From a bacterium (GTDB lineage: Bacteria; Spirochaetota; UBA4802; UBA5550): a DNA stretch of 13,041 bases. Where the stretch lies: assembly GCA_024224995.1 (NCBI GenBank), contig JAAENB010000844.1, forward strand, positions 1 to 13,041. Direction: 5' to 3'. This document shows positions 1-6,839 of the stretch, piece after piece (positions within the stretch are counted from its first letter, which is position 1; every line of letters starts with the position of its first letter). Made by a program: the position numbers and the translations under genes. The notes beneath the pieces were generated by a model, which worked only from the letters and a program-made list of their open reading frames with translations, made no database searches and had not been told where the DNA came from.

Positions 1-102
1 GGGTTTAGTCCGGAGGTCTTCCGCAGGACCGGAGCGAAGCCCCGATTCTTTTATCGGGGGAGAAGCCCGGCCCGAAGGGTGCGCCCAAATTTAGTTTCTT
101 GA
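1..102. other. GC-rich non-coding leader with a small hairpin
   Basis: No gene is supported in the first 232 bases. The first ~86 bases are markedly GC-rich compared with what follows. They contain a perfect 7-bp hairpin, CCCCGAT (40-46) and ATCGGGG (53-59), around a TCTTTT loop. There is no U-tract after the stem in either direction, so I do not call it a terminator. The segment may be the tail of a repeat or intergenic element whose other end lies outside the window. From ~87 the sequence becomes AT-rich and leads into the kinase promoter. Confidence 0.4.
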
Positions 103-144
103 AGAGCAGCTTGAGTTATCCTGCCGCATACCAATAAAAAACAA

Positions 145-173
145 TTGATTATTCCAACCACCTGTGATAAAAT
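145..173 (+). promoter_or_regulatory. sigma70-type promoter of the kinase operon
   Basis: A -35 box TTGATT (145-150) is separated by exactly 17 bases from a -10 box TAAAAT (168-173), four and five of six consensus positions. Transcription would start near 180, leaving a ~50-base leader before the kinase start codon. No operator-like repeat is obvious. The call is by consensus match only. Confidence 0.55.
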
Positions 174-232
174 CCATACTACCGGGTATTTTGTCCGGAT
201 TAGAGTAATTTGAAGGAGAATTGAGACATTCT

Positions 233-2548
233 ATGAAAATAATCCTGAAACGCAGGCTAATAATACGGCTTTTGGCAATCCTTATTACCGTAGTCAGTCT
301 CATTAGCGCGCTTTCGGTACTCTATTTCAATTACAGTATCTCGGGCAGGCTAAAAGAATTCCTCCATAGAACAGTAGCAAACACCGGGCAATTCGCAGAA
401 ATCAGTTACGCAACTCCCCTGTGGAATTTCGACCAGGAATCAATTGAGGGCTTAAACAAAGCTGTCTTGCAAAACGATATGTTTATCGCGGTAAATGCCT
501 TTTCCGACACCATTTTCGTAACGGGTTTAAAAAAGAATATCACAAAAGGGACTACCACGCTTGAAACAATAAAGACCCCCTATATCAGACCAAAAAATTC
601 TCCGCTGAAAATGTTCAAAAAAAACATATTGTATACCAACCCGGAGCTGGACCGTGAAAAAAAAGAGATCGGGTACCTGGAAATTTATTATACCGAAGAA
701 TTCATCCTCCGGGCAATTAGAGAGAGCAACAACAATATTATCGTTTCATTTATTATTATAGCGCTTACTATTATATTTATTATCTTTATTGGTTTTAACC
801 AGATGGCCATAAAACCAATTATTAATCTCGCGGAAATTTCACAAACAATCGCCCGCAGCAATAATTTTTCCATACGGGTAGAAAAAACAACGGAAGACGA
901 AATCGGTTTTTTATATGACGGATTCAACACCATGCTGGAGCAGATAGAAAAACGGGAAGAAGAACGGGATACGGCAAACAGGGAACTTGAAAAAGCGCGG
1001 AATCTACTGGACAACGTGATCAACTCCATGCCCTCAATGCTCATCTCTACCAACAATACGGGAATTGTAACCCAATGGAATGAAGCTGCCGCCCGGAACA
1101 GCGGGGTTTTGGCAGCCCACGCCATTGGGAAAAAACTCTGGGATATAACTCCCCGGTTTCAAAAATACCAGGACCAGTATGACGCGGTTATAAAAGAACT
1201 CCGCACTATTGAATTTAACCGGGAGGAATTTCTCAATTCGGAAAGCTGCGACATCGAAGATACCAGGCTCTATAATGTTACCCTGTTTCCCTTAATTGCC
1301 AACGGCTCTCAAGGGGTTGTTATTCGAATGGATGACATCACCGAATTGGAAGAAAAAGAAGAACAATTACGGCAAACCCAAAAGATGGAAACCGTGGGAA
1401 CCCTGGCAGGGGGACTGGCTCATGATTTCAACAATATGCTCGGCGGAATCGCGGGTTCACTATCACTCCTGCGGTTTAAAGCCGGGAAAAACAAAGAACT
1501 CCCCCTTGAAGTACTCAATAAATACCTGGATATAATCGAAGAATCAACAGACCGGGCGGCAGACCTGGTTCAGCAGCTGCTCACCCTGTCACGGAAACAG
1601 GAGATAAACTTTGCCCCTGTGGACTTGAATCTCACGGTAAAACACGTAAACAAAATTTGTAAAAATACCTTTGACAAATCCATTATAATAACACCCAATT
1701 TTTACCCGGAGACGGTAATAGTAAACGGCGATCCCACCCAATTAGAGCAGGTTATTCTCAATCTATGCATCAATGCCGGTCATGCCATGACTATTATGAA
1801 AAAAGAAGGCCAGCAGCATGGAGGAACTCTCACTATAAATTTTGAAGAAGTCACCAGCGATGCCTATTTTACCCAGGCACACCCCGAAGCGGAAGAAGGA
1901 AACTATTGGCGGATCTCCATTAGTGATACGGGCATTGGAATGGACAAAAAGACCGCGGCAAAAATATACGAACCCTTTTTTACCACAAAAGGAAAAGGAC
2001 TGGGAACCGGGCTTGGACTCTCTGTGGTATATAATATTATCAAACAACATAAGGGCTTTATAGATCTCTATTCGGAAATTGGTCAGGGGACAACGTTTAA
2101 TATTTATTTTCCGGCCCTGGACCGGGAAACAATGGAAACAGTCTCAGTAGAAGAAAAAGACATCCCCCGTGGAAGCGGCCTGGTACTGGTTGTGGATGAT
2201 GAACAGGTAATGCGCGAAATCGCGAAGTCCATCTTTGAAGAATGCGGGTATGAAATGACAGGCGCCTGTGACGGAGTTGAAGCCGTGAACATATTCAAAG
2301 AACAGCATCAACAAATCACCTGCGTGCTGCTGGACATGGCAATGCCCAATAAATCGGGAAAAGAGACTTTTATTGAGATGAAAGAAATAGACGATACGGT
2401 AAAAGTTCTGCTTACCTCAGGACTGCGGCATGATGAACGGGTAGAAGAAATAATGAAGCTCGGGGTAAAAGGATTTCTCCAAAAACCCTTTACCCTGGAA
2501 AAACTGGCCCGGGCAATAGATGAAATCCTTAATGGGGGGAATAGATGA
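233..2548 (+). CDS. membrane-bound hybrid sensor histidine kinase (sensor-HAMP-PAS-HisKA-HATPase-REC)
   Basis: A membrane sensor kinase of 771 residues that should autophosphorylate a histidine and pass the phosphate to its own C-terminal receiver. Order, numbered from Met-233: TM helix ~10-32; a ~135-residue periplasmic sensor containing PLWNFD, fold not assigned; TM helix ~168-190; HAMP ~191-245; PAS ~257-375; HisKA with LAHDFNN (His397); ATPase with N-box (~508) and DTGIGMD (Asp565); receiver ~650-768 with acidic pair Asp655/Asp656, acceptor Asp701 (LLDMAMP) and Lys751. All catalytic residues are present. The AHDFNN H-box fits the hybrid-kinase subgroup. Start: an in-frame TTG at 221 lies only 2 bases after AGGAG (214-218), too close, so the ATG at 233 is preferred although its spacing (14) is long. 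The stop overlaps the next gene by four bases. The signal sensed cannot be read from sequence. Confidence 0.93.
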   Translation: MKIILKRRLIIRLLAILITVVSLISALSVLYFNYSISGRLKEFLHRTVANTGQFAEISYATPLWNFDQESIEGLNKAVLQNDMFIAVNAFSDTIFVTGLKKNITKGTTTLETIKTPYIRPKNSPLKMFKKNILYTNPELDREKKEIGYLEIYYTEEFILRAIRESNNNIIVSFIIIALTIIFIIFIGFNQMAIKPIINLAEISQTIARSNNFSIRVEKTTEDEIGFLYDGFNTMLEQIEKREEERDTANRELEKARNLLDNVINSMPSMLISTNNTGIVTQWNEAAARNSGVLAAHAIGKKLWDITPRFQKYQDQYDAVIKELRTIEFNREEFLNSESCDIEDTRLYNVTLFPLIANGSQGVVIRMDDITELEEKEEQLRQTQKMETVGTLAGGLAHDFNNMLGGIAGSLSLLRFKAGKNKELPLEVLNKYLDIIEESTDRAADLVQQLLTLSRKQEINFAPVDLNLTVKHVNKICKNTFDKSIIITPNFYPETVIVNGDPTQLEQVILNLCINAGHAMTIMKKEGQQHGGTLTINFEEVTSDAYFTQAHPEAEEGNYWRISISDTGIGMDKKTAAKIYEPFFTTKGKGLGTGLGLSVVYNIIKQHKGFIDLYSEIGQGTTFNIYFPALDRETMETVSVEEKDIPRGSGLVLVVDDEQVMREIAKSIFEECGYEMTGACDGVEAVNIFKEQHQQITCVLLDMAMPNKSGKETFIEMKEIDDTVKVLLTSGLRHDERVEEIMKLGVKGFLQKPFTLEKLARAIDEILNGGNR

Positions 2549-3756
2549 AAACCAGTTCAGTAATAACGATTCTAACTATTGATGACGAAGATATAATCCG
2601 TCAAATATTTACCGAAATACTGGAAGAATGCGATTACCGGGTCATTGGGGCGGAAAACGGGGAAAAAGGAATAGCTCTTTTTAGAGAGCAGAAACCCGAC
2701 CTCATGCTGGTGGACATAGAAATGCCGGTTTGCGACGGCCTGGAAGTACTCTCCGTAGTAGTAAAAGAATCTCCCGAAACGCCAATAATAATGGTCTCGG
2801 GAACCGGGGATGTTCATAAGGTTGTAAAAGCGCTTAGCCTGGGAGCATGGGATTTTATTACCAAACCCGTAAAAAAGATGGAGATTTTACTCCATTCCGT
2901 AGAAAAAAACCTGGAACGGGCAAGCCTCATCAAAGAAAGCCGCAAATACCAGGAACGCCTGGAAGTGGAAGTCGCGGAAAAAACCTCGTATTTACGGGAA
3001 TCCCTGCAAGAGCTTTCGAACAAAAACAAGGAACTGGAAACAATACTCTATTCCGGAACCCATGATCTGCGTTCGCCCTTGATCAATATTCAAGGATATG
3101 GTTCCCTGCTCAGCAATACCTGCCAAAACATTCTTGAAACAATAACAGTAGCGGAGATTCCCCCAACAGTCAAAGAGACCCTTACGAACCTGATCCAGGA
3201 TGACATAGACAAAGCGCTGGAATTTATTAAAGCGGATATTACAAAAATCGGCAATCTCATAACCGGTCTTTTAACATTCGGCCGAATCAGCAATGAAAAA
3301 ATACAACAGGAACCGCTTAACATGAACAACCTGGTAAAGGATGTTCTGAAGCCATTAAAAGCCGGGATTAAGGAATTGGGTTTAGACCTGACTATTGAAA
3401 CACTCCCCCAATGCATGAGCGATGAAACACAGGTTTATCATATCCTGGAATCATTTATAAAGAATGCAGTTATGTTCCGGGACGATGAGAAAAAAGGAAA
3501 AATCCGAATATGGGGAGAGGAAAAAGACGGGAAAGTCACCTACTATATAGAAGATAACGGCATAGGAATTGAAGAACAATACTTCGAAAAAATATTCAAT
3601 ATGTTTTACCAATTAGATCCACTGGTCTATCCACAGGGAGACGGCCTTGGACTCGCTCTTGCCCAAAAAAGAGCGGGTACAATTAAAGGAACAATTTCCG
3701 TAAAATCAGTATACAAAGAAGGGAGCACATTCACCCTCACGCTTCCCGCTTCTTAA
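2545..3756 (+). CDS. soluble response regulator-histidine kinase (REC-HisKA-HATPase)
   Basis: 403 residues, no TM segment or signal peptide, so cytoplasmic. Receiver domain ~6-122 with Asp13/Asp14, acceptor Asp57 (LVDIEMP) and Lys107; a charged probable coiled coil ~125-165; HisKA with HDLRSPL (His173); a HATPase module with Asn307 in the N-box, EDNGIGIE (Asp337, Gly339, Gly341) and GDGLGLAL (365-372). The start ATG overlaps the stop of the preceding kinase (ATGA), with a GGGGGGA ribosome site 4 bases upstream, so the two are translationally coupled and almost certainly work together. Inference: the upstream hybrid kinase, or a phosphotransfer protein, may phosphorylate Asp57 and so control this second kinase. 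No output (DNA-binding, GGDEF) domain exists in either protein, so the final target is encoded elsewhere. Confidence 0.92.
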   Translation: MKTSSVITILTIDDEDIIRQIFTEILEECDYRVIGAENGEKGIALFREQKPDLMLVDIEMPVCDGLEVLSVVVKESPETPIIMVSGTGDVHKVVKALSLGAWDFITKPVKKMEILLHSVEKNLERASLIKESRKYQERLEVEVAEKTSYLRESLQELSNKNKELETILYSGTHDLRSPLINIQGYGSLLSNTCQNILETITVAEIPPTVKETLTNLIQDDIDKALEFIKADITKIGNLITGLLTFGRISNEKIQQEPLNMNNLVKDVLKPLKAGIKELGLDLTIETLPQCMSDETQVYHILESFIKNAVMFRDDEKKGKIRIWGEEKDGKVTYYIEDNGIGIEEQYFEKIFNMFYQLDPLVYPQGDGLGLALAQKRAGTIKGTISVKSVYKEGSTFTLTLPAS

Positions 3757-3772
3757 GAAAAGTTCGATGCTT

Positions 3773-3830
3773 CGGCCCCGCTCAGCACAGGGGTTCGAGG
3801 TTCGAGGTTCGCGGTTTTCTGCCTGGGGCC
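3773..3830. repeat. heptad tandem repeat inside a GGCCCC/GGGGCC hairpin between convergent genes
   Basis: Four consecutive 7-mers, GGTTCGA, GGTTCGA, GGTTCGC and GGTTTTC, occupy 3792-3819. The arms GGCCCC (3774-3779) and GGGGCC (3825-3830) can pair around them; a second pairing, CCCC (3776-3779) with GGGG (3790-3793), is also possible. The tract lies between the stop of the second kinase (3756) and the stop of the convergent amidohydrolase (3866). A transcription-stop role is plausible, but there is no clean U-tract. The GGTTCGA word resembles a tRNA T-loop, but no tRNA fold surrounds it. Similar heptad tracts occur at four other sites in the window. Confidence 0.6.
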
Positions 3831-3865
3831 ATGTTCTGCCCATAGGGCTATTTTATCCCGTTCTC

Positions 3866-4687
3866 TTATTCGGTTAATAATGCCAGGCCATTTTCGTAAA
3901 AGATCTTTCGGTAGAACTCATCTGAAAGATCAAGATTTAGCAAGGTATTAATCTCGTCTTTGCGGGGAAAAATAAGATTGGGAAAATCGGACCCGTACAG
4001 GATGCGGTCTTTATACCGTTCCAGGTACTCCGCGGGCAGGTTAAATCCCCCGTCACCTTTCGAGAAAAAACTGTAAGTAGTATCCAGGTAGAGGTTGGGA
4101 TATTCATCCAGAAGATCAATAAAGCCCTGGTACTCATACCCGCCCATATGAGCCACATTAGCCCGGAGATTGGGATACCGCTTCATGAGCCGGACAAAGT
4201 ACTTTAATCCAACATACTCATTCCCAACAGGCGCGGTACCCACATGAAATAAAATACGCTTCTTTTTCTCAATCACCATTTCATACAGGGGAAAAAGCCG
4301 CTCATCATGTGGATAAAAATTCTGAACCAGCAATTGCAGTTTAAAACCGAGAAAACGGGGGGTATTCAGCACTTTCTCAGCCATAGCAAGAGCGGAATCA
4401 TCACCGGGATGATAGGCGGCAAAACAGTAAAGATTCTCATACTGCTCCAGAAGAGCGGCATTCCATTGATTAAGCCCCTCAGCAACTCCGGGTTTATGAG
4501 CATAATTGGAATAAACGATCCGCTCCACGCCCCGCTCCCGCAAATACTCAATACAGCCGGGAGTATACAGTTTATGGATCACATCCCAGTTATAGTCCTT
4601 AACAAAGGCTTTCCATATAGCGTCGAATAACCCGTTCGGAAAAAGATGAACATGAAAATCGATAATTTTTTCGGGTAATTGTGCCAT
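3866..4687 (-). CDS. amidohydrolase-2 family metal-dependent hydrolase
   Basis: 273 residues, a typical length for the amidohydrolase-2 (PF04909-like) TIM-barrel family of hydrolases and decarboxylases. Metal and catalytic landmarks: FHVH (His12, His14) after strand 1, His148 in LFHVG, His180 in NVAHMGG and Asp234 in YGSDFP, together with GFKLQ around Lys116. No signal peptide, so cytoplasmic. The substrate cannot be named: the family covers aromatic-acid decarboxylases, lactone hydrolases and many uncharacterised enzymes. The start ATG has only a weak purine-rich GAGAGAG upstream. It is convergent with the kinase operon and divergent from thyX. The 484-bp upstream gap holds the two fold-back elements, the nearest only ~40 bases from the start codon, so they may affect its expression. 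Confidence 0.88.
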   Translation of the reverse strand: MAQLPEKIIDFHVHLFPNGLFDAIWKAFVKDYNWDVIHKLYTPGCIEYLRERGVERIVYSNYAHKPGVAEGLNQWNAALLEQYENLYCFAAYHPGDDSALAMAEKVLNTPRFLGFKLQLLVQNFYPHDERLFPLYEMVIEKKKRILFHVGTAPVGNEYVGLKYFVRLMKRYPNLRANVAHMGGYEYQGFIDLLDEYPNLYLDTTYSFFSKGDGGFNLPAEYLERYKDRILYGSDFPNLIFPRKDEINTLLNLDLSDEFYRKIFYENGLALLTE

Positions 4688-4727
4688 ATGAAATCTCTCT
4701 CAAGAAACTAAATTGTGCATGTAAGCA

Positions 4728-4815
4728 GGCCTGGAAGTATCCCCTCTTCTAAATGTGAGGACTGTTTGAGCAACGCGAGTTCCGCAGCATTTAGAAGAGG
4801 GGATACTTCCAGGCC
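4728..4815. repeat. fold-back element A: perfect 28-bp inverted repeat with conserved loop
   Basis: The left arm (4728-4755) and right arm (4788-4815) are perfect reverse complements over 28 bases, beginning GGCCTGGAAG and ending CTTCCAGGCC. The 32-base loop (4756-4787) contains CTGTTTGAGCAA, one variable base, then GCGAGTTCCG, which recurs in element B. The element lies in the upstream region shared by two divergent genes. It has no U-tract typical of a terminator and no coding content. Confidence 0.9.
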
Positions 4816-4856
4816 GGATGCTGCTCGCTATGCTATCAGGTATTTTTAAAGAACTG

Positions 4857-4888
4857 GTTTTCAGTTGTCAACTGAAAACTGTCAACGG
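4857..4888. repeat. palindrome and heptad tract between the two fold-back elements
   Basis: GTTTTCAGTT (4857-4866) and AACTGAAAAC (4870-4879) form a perfect 10-bp inverted repeat around GTC. The same stretch can be read as four 7-mers from 4861: TCAGTTG, TCAACTG, AAAACTG and TCAACGG. It could be an operator-like site or another member of the heptad-tract family. I favour the second because the 7-nt period continues beyond the palindrome. Confidence 0.5.
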
Positions 4889-4938
4889 GTCCCTCATCAT
4901 CAGGGGGGGGCGTGTCTTAATATACCGAAAACGCAATT

Positions 4939-5058
4939 CGGAATGTAAATTATGCCTGCCTGGAGTGATGCCTCCGCAGGTTGTGAGGCTGTTTGAGCAA
5001 AGCGAGTTCCGAACATCCTGCGGAGGTATTACTCCAGGCAGGCATAATTTACATTCCG
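4939..5058. repeat. fold-back element B: 42-bp inverted repeat with the same loop motif
   Basis: The left arm (4939-4980) and right arm (5017-5058) pair at 40 of 42 positions. Both exceptions are T in the right arm where C would be expected, so they become G.U pairs in a plus-strand transcript. The 36-base loop (4981-5016) holds CTGTTTGAGCAA, one variable base, and GCGAGTTCCG as in element A, with TGTGAGG before it in both. The stems differ from element A except for a shared start around GCCTGGA. Short open frames running through it are by-products of the palindrome, not genes. Confidence 0.9.
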
Positions 5059-5110
5059 GGCTGATATACCTTATATAAAGCACATAATTTATATTTCAGC
5101 ATATTTCTCC

Positions 5111-5140
5111 TTGACTTCCCTAAACAGCATAAACAATTAT
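5111..5140 (+). promoter_or_regulatory. probable thyX promoter
   Basis: TTGACT (5111-5116) is followed after 18 bases by AATTAT (5135-5140), five and four of six consensus positions. Transcription would start around 5147, with a ~25-base leader. An imperfect inverted repeat, GCTGATATA (5060-5068) and TATTTCAGC (5092-5100), lies just upstream in very AT-rich DNA. Confidence 0.45.
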
Positions 5141-5171
5141 ATCCGAAGATCAAACAAAGTAAGGGGACATA

Positions 5172-6638
5172 ATGAAGGTAGTACTGGCAGGATATAATAT
5201 TGACGCCCAAATCGTTGAAGAGCTCAAGAAAAAAGCAGACTGGAACGAAGACAATGTCTCCCCGGAAACATTAAGTGCCTCCTATGCCCGCATATCCAGG
5301 GACCCAAGGGATATAACGGAACTCCGGAAAGAAGCCTGTGTAGAAGTGGACAAAGCCCGGAAATCGAACGAAATGATAATTTTTGGCCTGGGCCATTCCT
5401 CTGTGGCGGAGCACGCGGTTTTTAATTTTGATATAATTAATATTTCACGGCTGGCAGTGGAAGAGGTACAGCGGTTTCGCCTGGCCTCTTTTACGGAAAA
5501 ATCCCAGCGCTATATAACCCTGGACGGAGATTATTATATCCCCGAAGAACTAAAGGGGTCACCGCTTGAAGATGAATTCGCCTCAGTTATTGCCATACAA
5601 AATAAAGGGTATACCGCGCTCTATACAGCGCTCAAAGAACACCTGTTCAAAAAACACAGTGAAATGGTATCTACAAAAATGGGAGAACGGACCGTAGACG
5701 GATGGGCCAAAGAAGATGCCCGCTATGTGGTCTCTCTTGCGACCCTGTCTCAATTCGGCATGACCGTTAACGCCAGAACCCTGGAACTGATGCTCAGAAG
5801 ATTCAATGGAAGCAGCCTGGATGAAATAAAAACCCTGGGCAGCAGAATCTACGAAATCGTGGGAAGCAGCTGCCCTTCCATAATCAAATATACCAATGCC
5901 ACGCCCTATGATACGGAAACCCCAAAAATGCTGCAAACAAGGCTCATGGAACTGGAAAACAAGTATACAGTTAACCAAACCGCGAACAGGGGCCCGGAAA
6001 TTTCAATGGAATATTACACCCCGGACCCCGACACTATTGTAACAGCGACGGTCCTTTTTCACAACAGCAGCTATTCATTCGGCAGCAGCCTGGACATGGC
6101 AAAACAGCTCACCAGCGAAGAAAAAGAAGCCATAATTAAAACAACTCTTGAAAAACGGGAATCCTATGACAGTGTAAGCCGTTATTTTGAAATGATCGAT
6201 TTCACGTTCGATGTAACAGTAAGCGCCTCCAATTACGCGCAACTGAAACGGCACCGGATATCCACCCAGATAGTTCAGGATTACAACCCGGCCCTGGGCT
6301 ATACAGTCCCCCCAAACATAGTAGAAATCGGGAAAAAAGAAGAATTCGACCGGATTATGGAAGCAACAGGTGAATTGTATAGCCGTTTACAGGAACAGGA
6401 TCAGGGCATGCAAAACTATATCCTCACCAACGCTCACCGGAGAAGAGTATTATTCAAATTGAACGGCAGGGAACTGTACCACTTTACAGGTCTCAGGGAT
6501 GATGAGCATGCTCAATGGGATATACAGGATTCCGCCCAAAAAATCAGAAGCCTGGTGGAAGAAGCAGCCCCGCTCACCAGTCTAATGCTCTGCGGAAAAG
6601 ACAGTTTTAGTGAAAAACAAAAAAAAGTCTTCATTTAA
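5172..6638 (+). CDS. thyX: double-length FAD-dependent thymidylate synthase (ThyX)
   Basis: Makes dTMP from dUMP using methylene-tetrahydrofolate and FAD. At 488 residues it is about twice the usual ThyX and reads as two fused ThyX-like halves. N-half: GHSSVAEH (74-81), then RFRLASFTEKSQR (101-113), which is the RHRxxS-type dUMP-binding motif with its His replaced by Phe102, then NAR (Asn200, Arg202). C-half: RHRIST (360-365) keeps RHR but has Thr for Ser, and lacks the later Ser and Arg (Asp370, Asn372); it does keep NGREL (431-435) and LRDDEHAQWDI (441-451). Long ThyX homologues are known from Chlamydia, so this is a recognised form. Ribosome site AAGGGGA lies 4 bases before the ATG. Transcribed alone, divergent from the amidohydrolase. 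Active-site assignment is by motif only; it could function as a pseudo-dimer. Confidence 0.9.
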   Translation: MKVVLAGYNIDAQIVEELKKKADWNEDNVSPETLSASYARISRDPRDITELRKEACVEVDKARKSNEMIIFGLGHSSVAEHAVFNFDIINISRLAVEEVQRFRLASFTEKSQRYITLDGDYYIPEELKGSPLEDEFASVIAIQNKGYTALYTALKEHLFKKHSEMVSTKMGERTVDGWAKEDARYVVSLATLSQFGMTVNARTLELMLRRFNGSSLDEIKTLGSRIYEIVGSSCPSIIKYTNATPYDTETPKMLQTRLMELENKYTVNQTANRGPEISMEYYTPDPDTIVTATVLFHNSSYSFGSSLDMAKQLTSEEKEAIIKTTLEKRESYDSVSRYFEMIDFTFDVTVSASNYAQLKRHRISTQIVQDYNPALGYTVPPNIVEIGKKEEFDRIMEATGELYSRLQEQDQGMQNYILTNAHRRRVLFKLNGRELYHFTGLRDDEHAQWDIQDSAQKIRSLVEEAAPLTSLMLCGKDSFSEKQKKVFI

Positions 6639-6692
6639 AGTGCAGTAAAACGCATTTCAGACTCCATAGAACCGCATGCACTTATTTTTTTT
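6638..6692 (+). terminator. possible thyX terminator
   Basis: AAGTGCA (6638-6644), starting in the stop codon, can pair with TGCACTT (6677-6683), followed by A and eight T residues. The loop is long (32 bases) for an intrinsic terminator, so the call is tentative. Confidence 0.35.
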
Positions 6693-6751
6693 AATTAATT
6701 GAAAAAAAATTTCATTTATCCGTTGACGATTTCAATTTTTCATTAGATAAT
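6684..6751 (+). promoter_or_regulatory. strong sigma70-type promoter with A/T-tract upstream element
   Basis: TTGACG (6723-6728), a 17-base spacer and GATAAT (6746-6751) match five of six positions at each box. Immediately upstream, T8 and A8 tracts form a 9-bp inverted repeat (6684-6692 and 6702-6710) around AATTAATTG. Such phased A/T tracts are bent and resemble an UP element at the expected -40 to -60 position. The predicted start near 6758 gives an ~80-base leader ending in AAGGAG 5 bases before the ATG at 6840. Confidence 0.6.
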
Positions 6752-6839
6752 AGGAAGATGCGAGGAAAACCCCACGCTTTTAGTATCCTAATTATAAAAA
6801 GAAAAAAATAGGTGAAAACGACACTTTTAAGGAGCAACA

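Noticed and set aside
88..102. 15-base word AATTTAGTTTCTTGA also present inverted at 4700-4714
   Set aside because: An exact 15-mer shared on opposite strands of a 13-kb AT-rich window is not far from chance, and flanks do not match, so I do not treat it as an inverted repeat bounding the region.
221..232. TTG start codon for the hybrid kinase
   Set aside because: Only two bases separate AGGAG from this TTG; the ATG at 233 gives a more normal N-terminus before the first TM helix.
688..1125. 145-codon minus-strand open frame
   Set aside because: Fully antisense to the HAMP/PAS region of the sensor kinase, whose motifs are unmistakable; the frame is a shadow.
3792..3819. tRNA suggested by GGTTCGA words
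   Set aside because: No acceptor, D-arm or anticodon stem can be drawn around it; the words are tandem 7-mers.
4728..5058. CRISPR-like array or insertion sequence with terminal repeats
   Set aside because: There are only two units with different stems, no regular spacers, and no transposase-coding frame between or inside the repeats.
4818..5083. Overlapping open frames on both strands (86 and 71 codons)
   Set aside because: They translate the arms and loop of fold-back element B; the two strands give near-identical peptides because of the palindrome. No ribosome site or gene-like composition.
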